A DNA stretch of 23,502 nucleotides, taken from the NCBI GenBank assembly GCA_002295705.1, contig DBHP01000016.1, positions 1 through 23,502 on the forward strand, in the 5' to 3' direction. Below, piece after piece: positions 22,084 to 23,502 of the stretch (position 1 is its first letter; every line of letters begins with the position of its first letter). A program made the position numbers and the translations under genes. The DNA is from Candidatus Neomicrothrix sp. UBA825. GTDB taxonomy: Bacteria; Actinomycetota; Acidimicrobiia; Acidimicrobiales; UBA8592. The notes beneath the pieces are model-generated. The model was not told where the DNA came from and ran no database searches. It saw nothing but the letters and a program-made list of their open reading frames with translations.

Positions 22084-23479
22084 CGATGACGGGAACTTTC
22101 ATTGCGTTGCTTGGTATGAAACTATCTAGCTGCTTAGGATTAGGTAAACACTCAAAGTTTTGAGTCGCGATCTTTCGCCCTACAACGCGCCCTAGGGTTA
22201 ATGCTGGCGTTATCCTCATTCCTCCCATTCCAATCACCGGCCCCAGCCCACCACTGCAATCACCAACAGCAAACAATTTCGGAATAGGTTCGCCATAGAC
22301 ATTTAGAACTTGCAGGTCGGCGTTAACTCGGAATCCTCCTGCTGGGAAATTGATGCCGGTAATCATTCTTGAGGCATAATAAGGAGGTTCCATAATTCCT
22401 CTTCTGCCGGCAGGGAGGATAACCCTTCCAAATTCTGGGTCCTTATCCTCTGAAGAAGCAAGAAATTGATTCCAACGGACAATTTGTGAGTCTAGTCCTT
22501 TGGGATCGCACCCTATTGTTTGAGCAAGTTCTGTCAATGAGTTAGCGGACGATGGAGTTTCTGGCATCTCGTTAATAAGTTGCATTTTTTTCATATACGT
22601 CTGGTTATCGTAAATGTAATGAGCAGATCTATTTGGTTGATCATTTAGTTCTTTAACTCTGTAATCATAAGGCCCTGCTTCATCATGAAATCGGCTACCG
22701 TGTTCATTTACCGCTATTGAATCTTCGACAAGCGCAGAGCCAACCATGATCAGTGGCGGAATCATAGTCATATTAATTAACTCTCCCCCGACCTCTTGCC
22801 CCATAATATGCCCATCTCCAACATCATGTTGAGTTCCTAAATAGGGAGTTGATGCCATGTTCTCGGGTTGATATTTTTTTCTCAGTGATGAATTTGCTTG
22901 GTATCCACCCGCAGCCAAGACGACTCCCAGTTTCGCTCGAAAAGTTTCGTTCTCAGCTTGAACTCCTTCTATCACATTCTTCTCAACTAATAGCCTTCTC
23001 GCTCTGGTGGATGTACGAATTACAACATCGTTTTTTTCCAAAACATCGGAGAAGACTTTTGTGAACATACTCGTGTCTGTCACATCAACCATTCTATTTA
23101 CAGAGTGTTGGAGTGGTCTTGGTAGAAACCTATTGAACTCAAAGCCCAGATCTATTAACCAGTCATAAGTGCTTGCAGACTCTTGCGAAAAGACTTTTGC
23201 AAGTTCTGAATCAAACTCAATGCCATAATTCTCTTTTTGGCGATTAATTTCTTCAACCATGTCTGCATAGAAAATTTCAGCGCTATCTTCAAAACCCTCT
23301 TTATCTTGCATCGCAAAGCCTTGAAAAGCAAGGTAGCCAGTTGATCGTGCAGCGTTGCCACCTATTAACGTATCTGCTTCAAGAAGTAGGACAGAAGCTC
23401 CGTTTTTTGATGCCTCCAGAGCTGTTGCGACACCGGCTGGCCCGCCTCCTATAACAACAATATCGGCGCTATTTTTCAA
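22076..23479 (-). CDS. FAD-dependent dehydrogenase (fumarate reductase/KstD-like)
   Basis: 467 aa flavoprotein of the FRD/SDH/3-ketosteroid-delta-1-dehydrogenase group. The FAD dinucleotide-binding loop 'VVIGGGPAGVATALEA' (8-23) ends with E34. 'GGNAARSTG' (40-48) contacts the flavin, 'GSRFHDEAG' marks the cap or active-site part, and 'FAVGDCSGGLGPVIGMGGMRITPALTLG' (late; short marker 'FAVGDCSGGLGP') is the closing FAD motif. It should insert or reduce a C=C next to a carbonyl or carboxylate. The start shown is TTG 23479 with GGAGAG just upstream; the frame stays open to the window edge, so the true start may lie beyond 23502. It heads the run leading to the synthetase and SDR. Confidence 0.88.
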   Translation of the reverse strand: MKNSADIVVIGGGPAGVATALEASKNGASVLLLEADTLIGGNAARSTGYLAFQGFAMQDKEGFEDSAEIFYADMVEEINRQKENYGIEFDSELAKVFSQESASTYDWLIDLGFEFNRFLPRPLQHSVNRMVDVTDTSMFTKVFSDVLEKNDVVIRTSTRARRLLVEKNVIEGVQAENETFRAKLGVVLAAGGYQANSSLRKKYQPENMASTPYLGTQHDVGDGHIMGQEVGGELINMTMIPPLIMVGSALVEDSIAVNEHGSRFHDEAGPYDYRVKELNDQPNRSAHYIYDNQTYMKKMQLINEMPETPSSANSLTELAQTIGCDPKGLDSQIVRWNQFLASSEDKDPEFGRVILPAGRRGIMEPPYYASRMITGINFPAGGFRVNADLQVLNVYGEPIPKLFAVGDCSGGLGPVIGMGGMRITPALTLGRVVGRKIATQNFECLPNPKQLDSFIPSNAMKVPVIDE

Positions 23480-23502
23480 CTCTCCATTCCCCCAGGTTCC
23501 AT

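Noticed and set aside
1..23502. CRISPR, tRNA/rRNA, insertion sequences, phage or att sites
   Set aside because: No spaced direct repeats, tRNA-like folds, transposase or integrase motifs seen on either strand.

Overview
The window reads as a catabolic gene cluster from a bacterium with about 40-45% G+C in the stretches I sampled. It is most likely a low-GC actinobacterium, plausibly a marine Acidimicrobiia-type lineage (inference). The signs are a long LeuA whose N-terminus (dipeptide region 'DLPDRSWPS', then 'APLWCSVDLRDGNQ') looks actinobacterial, a MenB of actinobacterial type, two P450s, several class III CoA-transferases and SDRs, and many genes whose -10 box lies 6-7 nt before the start codon, as in leaderless mRNAs.

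Layout. 1-1112 (-): N-terminal 370 codons of a secreted coiled-coil M23 peptidase, cut by the window edge. 1205-3619 (+): 2-oxoglutarate/Fe(II) oxygenase, ABM-domain protein and MenB-type crotonase. 3627-6664: two P450s on the minus strand with a RidA-like gene on the plus strand between them. 6685-6811: tail of a dead SDR gene and the terminator of the intact SDR that follows (6814-7566, -). 7636-8466 (+): crotonase. 8467-8607: promoter, leucine-rich leader peptide and hairpin, then leuA (8608-10317) and a CoA-transferase only 3 nt downstream. 11567-13540: SnoaL-like protein (-), then a PPOX-like flavin/F420 protein and two overlapping single-hotdog proteins (+). 13537-18155 (-): tight run of amidohydrolase, acyl-CoA dehydrogenase, SDR, CoA-transferase and MaoC. 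18262-19257 (+): a second amidohydrolase, divergent from the first. 19260-23479 (-): flavin dehydrogenase, acyl-CoA synthetase, unknown 126-aa protein and SDR.

Together the genes can hydroxylate (P450s, 2OG oxygenase), dehydrogenate (flavoprotein, SDRs), hydrolyse a ring or lactone (two amidohydrolases), activate with CoA (synthetase, two CoA-transferases) and carry out beta-oxidation-like steps (acyl-CoA dehydrogenase, crotonases, MaoC/hotdog hydratases). The substrate is not evident; an alicyclic, terpenoid or aromatic acid would fit. No thiolase, transporter or transcription factor is present in the window.

The most interesting non-coding signals are the leuA leader (a 15-aa peptide with four Leu codons whose stop lies in the loop of a 9-bp hairpin, apparently transcribed as a leaderless message), a repeated leaderless promoter layout across the window, mirror-image start regions on the two divergent amidohydrolase genes, and the SDR remnant beside an intact SDR with its own terminator. 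No rRNA, tRNA, CRISPR, transposase or att site was seen. No gene-free gap exceeds about 150 bases.
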